Source of the DNA: an uncultured Streptococcus sp.
GTDB lineage: Bacteria > Bacillota > Bacilli > Lactobacillales > Streptococcaceae
Assembly (NCBI GenBank): GCA_945864085.1
Contig: CAMBAD010000014.1
Coordinates: 1 to 36,546, forward strand
Length of the DNA stretch: 36,546 nucleotides
Reading direction: 5' to 3'
In this document: one piece after another, positions 25,410-33,710 of the stretch
Layout of the letters: every line of letters begins with the position of its first letter
How positions within the stretch are numbered: position 1 is the first letter of the stretch
Position numbers and translations under genes: made by a program
The notes under the pieces: model-generated
The model's input: the letters and a program-made list of their open reading frames with translations, nothing else
What the model was told of the DNA's origin: nothing
Databases searched by the model: none

Positions 25410-27080
25410 TTAGTCGTTTATGATCTCTACATCTCCTGCCAAAAAGGCAAAGTTTTCTGGAACTGGGCTGGCCTCCTTGGTCCCTGTTTCTGGGGCTTTT
25501 TGGCCCTTGGCCTTAGCAGAAAATTCTGCTCGGATACTGAGCCAGTCTTCTTGGGCAATGGCTAAAATCTGCGGTGAGAAGCCTGCTGCCTTGCTGAGGA
25601 TGTTGCCAAACATGGCATTGAGGTTATCCCGTTTCATGGTCTGCTCGGCATTGAGTGGGGAAGTAAAGGCGAGAATAGCATGGTTTTCATTGGCAGCGAC
25701 TGGCTGGGAGCCGACCAGCAAGGCTTGGTCTGGGCCAGACAAACTCTCGATGATTTCTCCCCAGGCATTTTGCAGACGGGTCAGATTCTCACGCGCCTGG
25801 GCTGGATTTTCCATAGCTTCTTGTAAAACGGTATGAATTTTACTGGTATCTAGGCGGTATTTCTTAGGCGCCTGTGGTTTACGAGATACTGGCTGAACAG
25901 TGACGCCTTGCTTGGATAGGTTGGCCAACTGTTTCTGTAGGTCTGCCACCTGCTGCTCCAGACTGGCTAACTGTTGGGCCAAATCTGCTGGCAGCTCTGC
26001 CATTGTCCCCGAAACAGAAGCCTCTTCTGCCAGACGAATGGTCATCATCTCTGCATAAATCTTGGGCTGGGGGCTAGACTTGATGTCCGATAGGCCTGTA
26101 GTTACCCTCTCAATCATGGTAAAAATCTGCGCCTGAGCCAGGGCGAGATTCGCCGAAAAACCTGCTGTCAGATGGGTATCTTCCCCACCTGTCTGCACAA
26201 TGAGCAAATCCCGTAGATAATGCAGCAAATCCGTCGCAAAGCGGCTCATGCTCTTGCCCTGATCAAAGAGAGTTTGCAGATGAGCAAGTGCAGTCAAGCT
26301 GTCCCCCTGACGGACACTCGCCACATAGTCATCCAAGGCATGCAGGCTGATAGAACCTGTGATTTCCTCAGCAATAGCCAGCGTAACTTCCTGACTTTGG
26401 CTAAGGCTGAGCGCCTGATCTAAGATGGAAAGAGCGTCCCGCATCCCACCTTCTGCCCGACGAGCAATGATTGCCAGAGCCTGCTCATCAAAAACAATCC
26501 CTTCCTTGGCTAAAATCGCCGCCAGATGGGCTTGAATGTCCGTCACCTTGATGGATTTAAATTCAAAACGCTGGACACGAGACAAGATCGTAGCAGGAAT
26601 CTTATGCAGTTCTGTCGTTGCCAGAATGAATACAACATTCTCAGTCGGTTCCTCCAAGGTCTTCAAAAGAGCGTTGAAGGCACCTGTAGACAGCATGTGG
26701 ACCTCGTCGATAATATAGACCTTGTGGGTCGCCAGACTAGGCGCATAGGTTGACTTATCCCGAATATCACGGATTTCATCGACACCATTATTAGAGGCCG
26801 CATCAATCTCAATCACATCCTCCAGACTCCCCTCCGTGATAGCCTGACAAATATAGCAGTCATTACACGGCTCACCGCCCACCTGATTAGGGCAGTTCAT
26901 AGCCTTAGCAAAGATCTTAGCCGCCGAAGTCTTCCCCGTCCCCCGAGGCCCAGAAAAAAGATAGGCATGGCTGATTTTCCCCTGCTCGATGGCTTGCTTG
27001 AGCGTCGTCGCAACCACCTCCTGCCCCACCATTTCCCCAAAGGTCTGACTTCTGTATTTCCGATATAAGGCTTGGTACAT
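25410..27080 (-). CDS. dnaX: DNA polymerase III subunit gamma/tau
   Basis: 556 residues. The clamp-loader ATPase of the replisome. Walker A GPRGTGKTSAAKI (about 44-56), zinc-binding Cys set (CPNQVGGEPCNDCYIC, about 63-78), Walker B IDEVHML (about 124-130), sensor region ATTELHKIPATILSRVQRFEFK (about 154-175). After domain III comes a coiled-coil-prone stretch (SLEQQVADLQKQLANLSKQ) and the C-terminal tau region. Its ATG overlaps the stop of the upstream sulfoxide reductase gene (TAATG), so translation is coupled. Confidence 0.96.
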   Translation of the reverse strand: MYQALYRKYRSQTFGEMVGQEVVATTLKQAIEQGKISHAYLFSGPRGTGKTSAAKIFAKAMNCPNQVGGEPCNDCYICQAITEGSLEDVIEIDAASNNGVDEIRDIRDKSTYAPSLATHKVYIIDEVHMLSTGAFNALLKTLEEPTENVVFILATTELHKIPATILSRVQRFEFKSIKVTDIQAHLAAILAKEGIVFDEQALAIIARRAEGGMRDALSILDQALSLSQSQEVTLAIAEEITGSISLHALDDYVASVRQGDSLTALAHLQTLFDQGKSMSRFATDLLHYLRDLLIVQTGGEDTHLTAGFSANLALAQAQIFTMIERVTTGLSDIKSSPQPKIYAEMMTIRLAEEASVSGTMAELPADLAQQLASLEQQVADLQKQLANLSKQGVTVQPVSRKPQAPKKYRLDTSKIHTVLQEAMENPAQARENLTRLQNAWGEIIESLSGPDQALLVGSQPVAANENHAILAFTSPLNAEQTMKRDNLNAMFGNILSKAAGFSPQILAIAQEDWLSIRAEFSAKAKGQKAPETGTKEASPVPENFAFLAGDVEIIND

Positions 27081-27577
27081 TAGCGCTTCTCTCCAAACAT
27101 AGCAAAATTCCAGTCCGTCCGCTCCACCAAAAGCGCGACAAACTGTTCTAGGTATTCTTGGTCAATGGCGTCATAATCAGCTACCAACCGAGAATCCAAG
27201 TCCAAAACGCCCAGTAACTGGGCATTTTTCACCATAGGCACCACGATTTCCGACAGGGCTGTCGCATCGCAGGAAATGTAGTTGGCATACAGACGAACAT
27301 CGTCTACGAGAATGGTCTGGCGTTTTTCAGCCGCCTCCCCGCAGACACCCTTTCCTAAAGCAATGTGAACGCAGGAAACGCCACCCTGAAAAGGCCCCAA
27401 AATCAATTCCTGACCGTCATACAAATAAAAACCTGTAAAGACCGAATTAGGTAGGGCTTGATTGAGCAGGGCTGAAGCATTGGACAAATTGGCTAGGGCA
27501 TTGGTCTCCCCTTCTAGGAGAGCCTCCAGCTGGGCCAAGAGTAACTGATACTGTGAGATTTTTTCTTGATGTGTCAT
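27080..27577 (-). CDS. Free methionine-(R)-sulfoxide reductase (GAF domain)
   Basis: 165 residues, a single GAF domain. The three conserved cysteines of the fRMsr family are present: Cys69 ([10 protein letters not shown]), Cys79 (GKGVCGEAA) and Cys103 ([16 protein letters not shown]). The enzyme reduces free methionine-R-sulfoxide and protects against oxidative damage. The gene precedes and overlaps dnaX by one base, an arrangement I recall from other streptococci. Only 6 bases separate the extended -10 TGCTATAAT from the ATG and there is no Shine-Dalgarno, so the transcript is predicted to be leaderless. Confidence 0.93.
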   Translation of the reverse strand: MTHQEKISQYQLLLAQLEALLEGETNALANLSNASALLNQALPNSVFTGFYLYDGQELILGPFQGGVSCVHIALGKGVCGEAAEKRQTILVDDVRLYANYISCDATALSEIVVPMVKNAQLLGVLDLDSRLVADYDAIDQEYLEQFVALLVERTDWNFAMFGEKR

Positions 27578-27583
27578 AGGATT

Positions 27584-27592
27584 ATTATAGCA
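27584..27592 (-). promoter_or_regulatory. Extended -10 promoter 6 bases before the fRMsr-dnaX operon
   Basis: Minus-strand TGCTATAAT followed by AATCCT and then ATG at 27577. Confidence 0.6.
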
Positions 27593-27640
27593 TAGATTCG
27601 GAGCCTATGGATAAAATTAAAAACATCTGCAAAGAATGAC

Positions 27641-27666
27641 AAAAAGGCTGGCGCAGGGCCAGCCTC
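27641..27666 (-). terminator. Terminator after the LPXTG surface-protein gene
   Basis: GAGGCTGGCC-ctgc-GCCAGCCTTTTTG on the minus strand: a GC-rich stem followed by a T run. Confidence 0.9.
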
Positions 27667-27704
27667 ATTCACACAGTTTCCGTCCCTATAGGAAGGACTG
27701 CCGA

Positions 27705-29168
27705 CTATCTCTTCTGTCTACGAGGGCGACGGACAAGGGCCATGCCTGCTAAGCCTGCCAGACCGAGACCTGCTATAGTCATCAAGGAGCCTGTCTCACC
27801 TGTCTTTGGTAGGGTCTGACTGCCAGCTTGCTGAGGCGTAGGGGTAACCGTCTGATTCTGCGGGTTTCCAGTAGCCGCTGCCTGCGGGCTAGCTGGTCCA
27901 GTCTGTGGCTTCGTAGTGACCTGACCTGTTGGAGAGAGAGGGCTAGGATCGCTCACAGGCTGATAGATAAGACCATAGTGGGAGAAGTGACTGACCATGA
28001 AGGAGACCGTATTAGTCGCCTTATTCCATTCAAATGGCAATTCCTCCACTGCTCCTGTAGATGGCAGGAAGTAGATAACCTTCTCCACCACTCGGCCTGC
28101 CGCAACAGGAAGGGTCACCTGAGCCTCCGCCCCTATCTGGACAAACTGACCGGTCGAATCAAGGGTCTTGATGTCGTACAAGTCAGCGTCTTGGGCAGGA
28201 TAGCCTGCCGGAAGGGCCGCAAGAACCGCAGGATTTGTCTCCTTGCTAACAGCAATCCTATCAACCGCCGCCACATCTGAGCCAAATACCCTTACAGCAA
28301 CCGCACCATCACCGCTGGTCAAATCTTCAACCTGCTTATCCTCTGAAACAGGCGGTGTTTCTGGTTGTTTAGGTTCTTCAACAGGCTTGGTTGGTTCTGT
28401 CGGATTAGTTGGAGTAGGCGGTGTGTCTGTATTGTTAGCATCAGCTGCTGGTGTAATCTTGTCATTCCAGACACCTATTTCAACTGGGATTCGGTCAATA
28501 GACCCACCTGGCAGCTGATCCTCAGAGTAATGATAATGTAATGCAAGATACCTTTCATTCTGGTTCGTCCCGTACCAATCACTGACTTCATAACTTAAGA
28601 GCTGACCATAATTGGGATTGACCAACAAGAGAGGAGCAACTGCACCATTGGCAGGCACTGAATATTCAATTTGTTCTTTAACTTCCGCCCTATTGATAAC
28701 ATGTGCTACCTTTAAATAGCTAGTTTTATCAACCGCAGGTAAGGTCCTCCCTTTATAGCCTGTCGGTGATACTGGAGCAACCATATCTTTCTGGTGGTAA
28801 GAAATGATATAACGACCCTTGATTGCTGTTTTTCCATCATTAGTAATGGTTTCAGGAATGTATTCAGGCCGATTCGTGCTAACCCTTGCATAGAACTCTG
28901 CTTCGTGTTCAAAAGCTTCGTAAGTTGGCGGAGTAAGGGTGATACTCTCTCCTAATTTTAAGGTAAAGGTCTTGTGTTCGATTGGGAGCTCTCCAATTCC
29001 ACCTTTATCTCCCACTATTGCTATTGTTTCGACTTCAAAACGAACCGACTGGTCTTCCTGTGGGCTAGAATTTTCCTCTTTACGAACAACATTTAGGTTG
29101 TAGACACCACCATCTTCGATTTCATCAAAGTTATAGATGACTTTTTGCCCATCAAGGAGGGTGAACAT
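27705..29168 (-). pseudogene. C-terminal part of a nonsense-split LPXTG surface protein
   Basis: 487 codons from an internal ATG at 29168 that lies in the same frame as the N-terminal part, two codons after its TAG. Contents: Ig-like/transthyretin-like beta repeats with the motif FDEIEDGGVYNLNVV, matched by YDEIVDGATYSLDLS in the first part; an acidic Pro/Thr linker (TPPTPTNPTEPTKPVEEPKQ); a beta module (about 280-400, DLYDIKTLDSTG...HFSHYGLIYQP) that resembles one in the sialidase of this window; and a sorting signal, LPKTGETGS, a hydrophobic stretch and RRPRRQKR. Without the first part it has no signal peptide and cannot be exported, so it is probably not functional unless the stop is read through. 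Confidence 0.85.
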
Positions 29169-29171
29169 GTC

Positions 29172-29696
29172 CTAATTTACCATGGCATTATGGGCGTAGC
29201 CTGGCAAAAGGATCACTTGATAGGACAAGGGAGTCGTTTCTCCAGCAACCGTGAGAGTAAAGGTTACTGTCTTTGAGTACTCAGTAATGGTTGGGTTAGG
29301 ATTCCTGCTGAGATCTAGGGAATAGGTCGCTCCATCTACAATTTCATCATAATGATAAGACAGTGGCGGTCCCTCTCTCGGGATATGAAGTTCTCCAATG
29401 AAACCAAAGGTATAACTGCCCCCTGGGTAGAGGGTTACCACTTCGGTAAAAGGACGGGGACCATTTTCTTCATGATAATTCGTCACAAACGTCGCTGTCT
29501 TTGCTTCTTGGCTGACTGGTGGAGTTTGCTCGGTGCTGGTCTGGTCAGTCACCTCCTGCGCCTCTACCTGTACACTGCCCAGTAAGGGAGAAGTCGTCAT
29601 GGCCAAGCCGCCCAAAACGGTGACAGCTGCCAAGCCAATTCCTAACCTCGCTAATTTATGCAGCCTTGCTCGGCTGATAGCTTCTTTTTGTTTCAT
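29172..29696 (-). pseudogene. N-terminal part of the nonsense-split LPXTG surface protein
   Basis: 174 codons from the ATG at 29696 (GGAGG 7 bases upstream; a TTG one codon earlier is less likely), ending in TAG at 29172-29174. A long basic N-region and a hydrophobic core (RLGIGLAAVTVLGGLAMTTSPLLG) form a signal peptide of about 45 residues. One beta repeat follows. The reading frame continues past the TAG into the C-terminal part with no shift: AAT TAG GAC ATG. Taken together the gene spans 27705-29696, 663 codons plus the final stop. Produced alone, this half would be secreted without an anchor. Confidence 0.85.
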
Positions 29697-29909
29697 CAAA
29701 TAACCTCCGTGGGAAATCGTTTTTGTTTGGTGCCTTAACAGACACGCTCATTAGTATGCCCCCCTCCAAAAAAAAGCATATTGTCAAGAAATATGAGGGA
29801 ACTTTTCAAAAAATTCGGATTTTCCTGACATGTTCCGATAAAGAGGCTAAGAAAAGGAAGCTTGGTTGCGGTATACGCAAGCAGAAGCCAAAAAGAAAAA
29901 GGCTTGCGC

Positions 29910-30179
29910 CTACTTCCAAATCCAGTAAATGATGGCCACATCAATGGCAACACCAACCGCCCAAGCGACTGAAAAATACCACTTTTTCGTCTTATGACGA
30001 AAACGGGTTCCGCCAGCCCAGGCCCCCAGACCACCACCCAGATAAGACATGAGCAAGAGGGTCTTCTCAGGGATTCGGTAAGCCTCTTTTCTGGCCTTGC
30101 CCTTGTCCAAACCATAGGTGATAAAGACAATCAGGTTCCAGATCAGCAAGGTCAGACTGACCACTTGTTTGAGTGACAT
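29910..30179 (-). CDS. DUF1294-family membrane protein
   Basis: 89 residues. It has the DUF1294 pattern: an N-terminal hydrophobic helix ending in TYGLDKGKARK, then RIPEKTLLLMSYLGGGLGAWAGGTRFRHKTKK, and a final hydrophobic helix. Function unknown. It follows the PadR gene in the same direction after about 100 bases that include the PadR terminator. The 210 bases on its other side hold the presumed promoter of the LPXTG gene, which I could not place precisely. Confidence 0.88.
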   Translation of the reverse strand: MSLKQVVSLTLLIWNLIVFITYGLDKGKARKEAYRIPEKTLLLMSYLGGGLGAWAGGTRFRHKTKKWYFSVAWAVGVAIDVAIIYWIWK

Positions 30180-30252
30180 AGATTCTCCCTTCTGTTAAAA
30201 ATAGAGTGGTTGCGTGACCGATACGGTCCAGCCAAGCAAAGAAGTCACAAAA

Positions 30253-30281
30253 TAAGGAAAACGACTCGGAAACCCGAATCG
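30253..30281 (-). terminator. Terminator after the PadR gene
   Basis: CGATTCGG-gttt-CCGAGTCG followed by TTTTCC on the minus strand. Confidence 0.75.
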
Positions 30282-30282
30282 C

Positions 30283-30822
30283 CTATAGCCCCTGCAACAT
30301 CTCCCGTAGCCAGTCTAGCTGCGTACGATTGCGCTCAACTGCTCGGCTCAGGATGATATAGTGACCATACTGGCTGTCCTTGCTTTCCTTGTCTGGGAAA
30401 AGCTCTGCCATTCGGCCCTCTAAGTGCCGCAGGTGTTTTTCAACCTTGTCAATCTGCTCCTCCAATAACGTCCTGACCCGAGGATCAGCCTTGTCTTGGA
30501 TAAAGAACATCTTGATAGAAAAAATATCTTTTTGCTGAGGAGTTTCATAACTAGGAACAGACAGCCATTGGTCTAAATTCACGCGCCCCTCTTCTGTCAG
30601 GGCATACTGCTTTTCCTTGTCATTTCCAGGAACAGCATGACAGGTAATCAAGCCTTCAGCGGTCATCCGCTTTAATTCTGGATAGACCTGACTGTGCGCC
30701 ACCTGCCAAAATTCACCCAAATCCTGCTGAACAAAATCTGTGATTTGCTTGCCAGTCACCATCCCCTTTCTGGCTCTCATAATTCCTAAAATAATGTGAG
30801 GTAAAATTCTTTGCTTCGGCAT
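30283..30822 (-). CDS. PadR-family transcriptional regulator
   Basis: 179 residues from the ATG at 30822, one base after the udk stop; a GTG at 30831 is an alternative. An N-terminal winged helix (about 1-75: ILPHIILGIMRARKGMVTGKQI, then VAHSQVYPELKRMTAEGLI) is followed by the PadR_2/Vir-type C-terminal helical domain with DPRVRTLLEEQIDKVEKHLRHLEGRM. PadR regulators usually repress nearby genes for stress or transport. No obvious target is adjacent beyond DUF1294, and coupling to udk is unusual. Confidence 0.9.
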   Translation of the reverse strand: MPKQRILPHIILGIMRARKGMVTGKQITDFVQQDLGEFWQVAHSQVYPELKRMTAEGLITCHAVPGNDKEKQYALTEEGRVNLDQWLSVPSYETPQQKDIFSIKMFFIQDKADPRVRTLLEEQIDKVEKHLRHLEGRMAELFPDKESKDSQYGHYIILSRAVERNRTQLDWLREMLQGL

Positions 30823-30823
30823 C

Positions 30824-31453
30824 TTAACCACGCTCTCTTAAAATACTCTCCACCTTGGTATTGATCAAATCGATAGCGACAACATTAGAAACGCCTTCTG
30901 GTATCACGACATCCGCATAGCGCTTTGTCGGCTCGATAAATTGGTGATACATGGGTTTCACCACCGAGGTGTACTGCTCAATGATACTGTCTAAGCTACG
31001 TCCACGCTCTTCCATGTCGCGTTTGATACGGCGAATAATGCGAATGTCGTCATCAGTGTCCACAAATATCTTGATGTCCATCAAATCACGAAGGCGCTTG
31101 TCCTCTAATACTAAAATCCCTTCTACGATGAAAACATCCTGTGGTTCCTGACGGTAGGTCTTGTCAGAACGTGTGTGCTGAGTGTAATCATATATCGGAA
31201 TCTCCACCGAGCGCCCTGCAAGTAATTCACCTAGATGATAAATCATCAAATCGGTATCAAAGGCCAGTGGATGATCATAGTTGGTCAATATCCGTTCGTC
31301 AAAGGTGAGGTGTGACTGATTCTTGTAATAAGAATCGTGTTCAATCATTGAAATACGCGCGTCTGGGAAATTATCCAGAATGGCGCGTGAGACACTTGTC
31401 TTGCCTCCTCCAGATCCGCCGGTTACACCAATAATAATGGGTTTCTGAGTCAT
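30824..31453 (-). CDS. udk: Uridine kinase
   Basis: 209 residues from the third of three consecutive ATG codons (31453), which has the best spacing from AGGAG; 31459 is possible. Phosphorylates uridine and cytidine in pyrimidine salvage. P-loop [17 protein letters not shown] at the N-terminus, [16 protein letters not shown] near 58-73, and the [39 protein letters not shown] block (about 103-141), all typical. Promoter TGGTAAAAT (31480-31488) is back-to-back with the divergent oxidoreductase promoter. Co-transcribed with the PadR gene. Confidence 0.96.
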   Translation of the reverse strand: MTQKPIIIGVTGGSGGGKTSVSRAILDNFPDARISMIEHDSYYKNQSHLTFDERILTNYDHPLAFDTDLMIYHLGELLAGRSVEIPIYDYTQHTRSDKTYRQEPQDVFIVEGILVLEDKRLRDLMDIKIFVDTDDDIRIIRRIKRDMEERGRSLDSIIEQYTSVVKPMYHQFIEPTKRYADVVIPEGVSNVVAIDLINTKVESILRERG

Positions 31454-31479
31454 CATCATCTCCTTCTGTTTTCAATACT

Positions 31480-31504
31480 ATTTTACCATGAAACATGGTA
31501 TAAT
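31480..31504. promoter_or_regulatory. Back-to-back extended -10 promoters with central palindrome
   Basis: Minus-strand TGGTAAAAT (for udk) and plus-strand TGGTATAAT (for the oxidoreductase) share the 13-base centre CCATG-aaa-CATGG. The two -10 hexamers are only 13 bases apart, so binding must be mutually exclusive. The palindrome could also be a regulator site. Confidence 0.6.
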
Positions 31505-31535
31505 GAAAAGAATAACACAAAAGAAATGAGAATTT

Positions 31536-32522
31536 ATGCTAAAACTTGGTATTATTGGTACTTCTGCCATCACTCATCAATTTGTCCGTGCAGCCCATGC
31601 TAGCAAGCGCTACCAATTAGAGGCTGTTTTCTCTCGTCGTTTAGAGACTGCTGAGGCTTTCGCTGCGCCCTACAAGGATGTCATTTTATACACTGACTGG
31701 CAGGCTTTTCTGGCTGCGCCGATTGATCTGGTCTATATTGCTAGTCCCAACGCCCTGCATTTTGAGCAGGCCAAGGCTATCCTGGCTGCTGGTAAGCATG
31801 CTATCCTTGAAAAGCCGATGGTTTCCACACCGCGTGAATTGCAGCAGCTCCGCAGCTTGGCTAAGGAAAAGGGGGTCTTTCTGTTTGAGGCGGCTCGTAA
31901 TTTCCAGGAGGCTGGTTTTGAGGTTATCCGTCAATTTTTAGCAGATAAGACGGTGTTGGGTGCCTATTTTGGCTATGCCAAATATTCTTCTAAAATGCCC
32001 GATTTGCTGGCTGGAAAGGAGCCGAATATCTTTTCGGCTGAATTTTCTGGTGGTGCGTTGATGGATTTGGGTGTCTATGCTGTGTACGCTGCTATCGGTC
32101 TGCTTGGTCTGCCAAAAACCGCTCGCTACACCGCCCAGAAATTGCCTTCCAGTGTGGATTTGAATGGCAGTGGTCAGCTGATTTATGATGATTTTATCGT
32201 TACGATTCAGGCGGGAAAAAATGTGACCAGTTCCCTGCCTAGTGAAATCTATACTAGCCAAGGAACCCTGACTCTCAACGCTTGTCAGCAGGTCCGCTCT
32301 GCTATTTTTACCAGCCATGACGGAAGCAGTCAGGCCCTCTCTCTTTCTTACGAGAGTCAGCCCATGCTGGAGGAGGCTGTCAACTTTGCCCGTGTCATCG
32401 CTGAGCAGGATCGAGCAAGGGCTGAGCAGTGGTTAGATGTTGCCGAGGCTGTCCATCATACTCTTTACACCATGCGCCAAGACGCAGGCATTACTTTTAA
32501 GGCGGATACTTATGAAAACTAA
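31536..32522 (+). CDS. Gfo/Idh/MocA-family oxidoreductase
   Basis: 328 residues. N-terminal Rossmann fold (KLGIIGTSAITHQFVRAA) and the family catalytic-loop motif EKPMVSTPREL (about 89-99), with IASPNALH before it; the C-terminal part is the substrate/dimer domain (GGALMDLGVYAVYAAIGLLG). NAD(P)-dependent; the substrate (sugar, inositol or similar) cannot be told. The leader is about 31 bases with only a weak ribosome site (ATGAGAA). Its end overlaps the helicase start by 11 bases, implying coupled expression. Confidence 0.9.
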   Translation: MLKLGIIGTSAITHQFVRAAHASKRYQLEAVFSRRLETAEAFAAPYKDVILYTDWQAFLAAPIDLVYIASPNALHFEQAKAILAAGKHAILEKPMVSTPRELQQLRSLAKEKGVFLFEAARNFQEAGFEVIRQFLADKTVLGAYFGYAKYSSKMPDLLAGKEPNIFSAEFSGGALMDLGVYAVYAAIGLLGLPKTARYTAQKLPSSVDLNGSGQLIYDDFIVTIQAGKNVTSSLPSEIYTSQGTLTLNACQQVRSAIFTSHDGSSQALSLSYESQPMLEEAVNFARVIAEQDRARAEQWLDVAEAVHHTLYTMRQDAGITFKADTYEN

Positions 32523-33597
32523 CTTTCCCAAAGACTGGATCAGTCTTCTAACTCAGTTAGGCTTTGAGGACTTTACTCCTATACAGCTTCAGGCTTTTCA
32601 GCCGATTTCTAGCGGTCAGAGTCTGCTGGCCATCAGTCCTACAGGGACTGGTAAGACCCTTGCCTATCTCTGGCCTAGTCTCTTGAAGCTGACTCCTAAA
32701 AAGGCTCAGCAGTTGCTTATTTTGGCCCCAAATACGGAGCTTGCTGGACAAATTTTTGAGGTTTGCAAGACCTGGTCCGATCTTCTTGGGCTGAATGCCC
32801 AGCTCTTTTTATCTGGCTCCAGTCAGAAACGCCAAATTGAGCGCTTAAAAAAGGGACCTGAGATTCTTATTGGTACACCAGGTCGGATTTTTGAACTCAT
32901 CAAGCTGAAAAAAATTAAAATGATGAATGTCAACACCATCATTCTGGATGAGTTTGACCAGCTTTTCAGTGATTCGCAGTATCATTTTGTCGAAAAAATC
33001 ATTCACTACGTACCACGGGAGCACCAGCTCATCTATCTGAGTGCCACCGCTAAGTTTGATCGGCAGAAGATTGACGAGACTATTTTGACCCTTGACCTAT
33101 CCCAGCAAAAACTTGATACGATTCAGCATTGTTACATGATGGTGGACAAGCGGGACCGTTTGGAACTGTTGAGAAAGTTTGCCAATATTCCAGATTTCCG
33201 TGCCTTGGTCTTCTTCAATAGCCTGTCTGACCTCGGTGCCAGCGAGGATAAGTTGCTGTATGCGGGGGCAAATGTGGTGTCACTGGCTTCCGATGTCAAT
33301 GTCAAGTTCCGTAAGCTTATCATCGAGCGGTTTAAGCAACACGAAATTTGTCTGCTTCTTGCCACTGACCTGGTAGCTAGGGGGATTGATATTGACCAAC
33401 TTGAGTGCGTCCTCAATTTTGAAGTTCCTTTCGACCAGGAAGCCTACACCCATCGGGCTGGACGGACTGGCAGGATGGGCAGGGAGGGACTGGTAATCAC
33501 TCTGGTCTCCAACCCAAGCGAACTCAAACAACTGAAAAAATACGCCCCTGTTCAGGAAGTCATTCTTAAACACCAAGAACTCTATCGCACCTCCTAA
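32512..33597 (+). CDS. DEAD-box-like ATP-dependent RNA helicase (DEFD motif)
   Basis: 361 residues from the ATG at 32512 (AAGGCGG before it; a longer in-frame extension inside the upstream gene is rejected). Motifs in order: Q-motif region FTPIQLQAF, Walker A PTGTGKT (43-49), a single-strand RNA motif GTPGRIFEL, motif II as DEFD (about 146-149) instead of DEAD, SAT (about 177), ARGIDI and HRAGRTGRMG (about 314-323). It has no C-terminal extension and is short for the family. Presumably it remodels RNA in ribosome assembly or mRNA decay. It follows the oxidoreductase with an 11-base overlap. Confidence 0.92.
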   Translation: MKTNFPKDWISLLTQLGFEDFTPIQLQAFQPISSGQSLLAISPTGTGKTLAYLWPSLLKLTPKKAQQLLILAPNTELAGQIFEVCKTWSDLLGLNAQLFLSGSSQKRQIERLKKGPEILIGTPGRIFELIKLKKIKMMNVNTIILDEFDQLFSDSQYHFVEKIIHYVPREHQLIYLSATAKFDRQKIDETILTLDLSQQKLDTIQHCYMMVDKRDRLELLRKFANIPDFRALVFFNSLSDLGASEDKLLYAGANVVSLASDVNVKFRKLIIERFKQHEICLLLATDLVARGIDIDQLECVLNFEVPFDQEAYTHRAGRTGRMGREGLVITLVSNPSELKQLKKYAPVQEVILKHQELYRTS

Positions 33598-33618
33598 ATA
33601 GGATTTTCATTAGAATAC

Positions 33619-33662
33619 AAAAGGCCCTGCACTGCCTTCCAGAAGCCAGTCTAGGGCCTTTT
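33619..33662. terminator. Bidirectional terminator between the helicase gene and pgdA
   Basis: AAAAGGCCCT (33619-33628) pairs perfectly with AGGGCCTTTT (33653-33662) between convergent genes. Confidence 0.85.
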
Positions 33663-33710
33663 GAATGCGCCAGTAAACGGCAGAGGGAAATCGAAACGGA
33701 TTCCTCTCTG

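Noticed and set aside
29656..29751. 31-codon upstream frame overlapping the start of the LPXTG gene, with a GGAGG 11 bases before its ATG
   Set aside because: The spacing is too long and the peptide shows nothing recognisable; an attenuating leader peptide cannot be supported from sequence alone.
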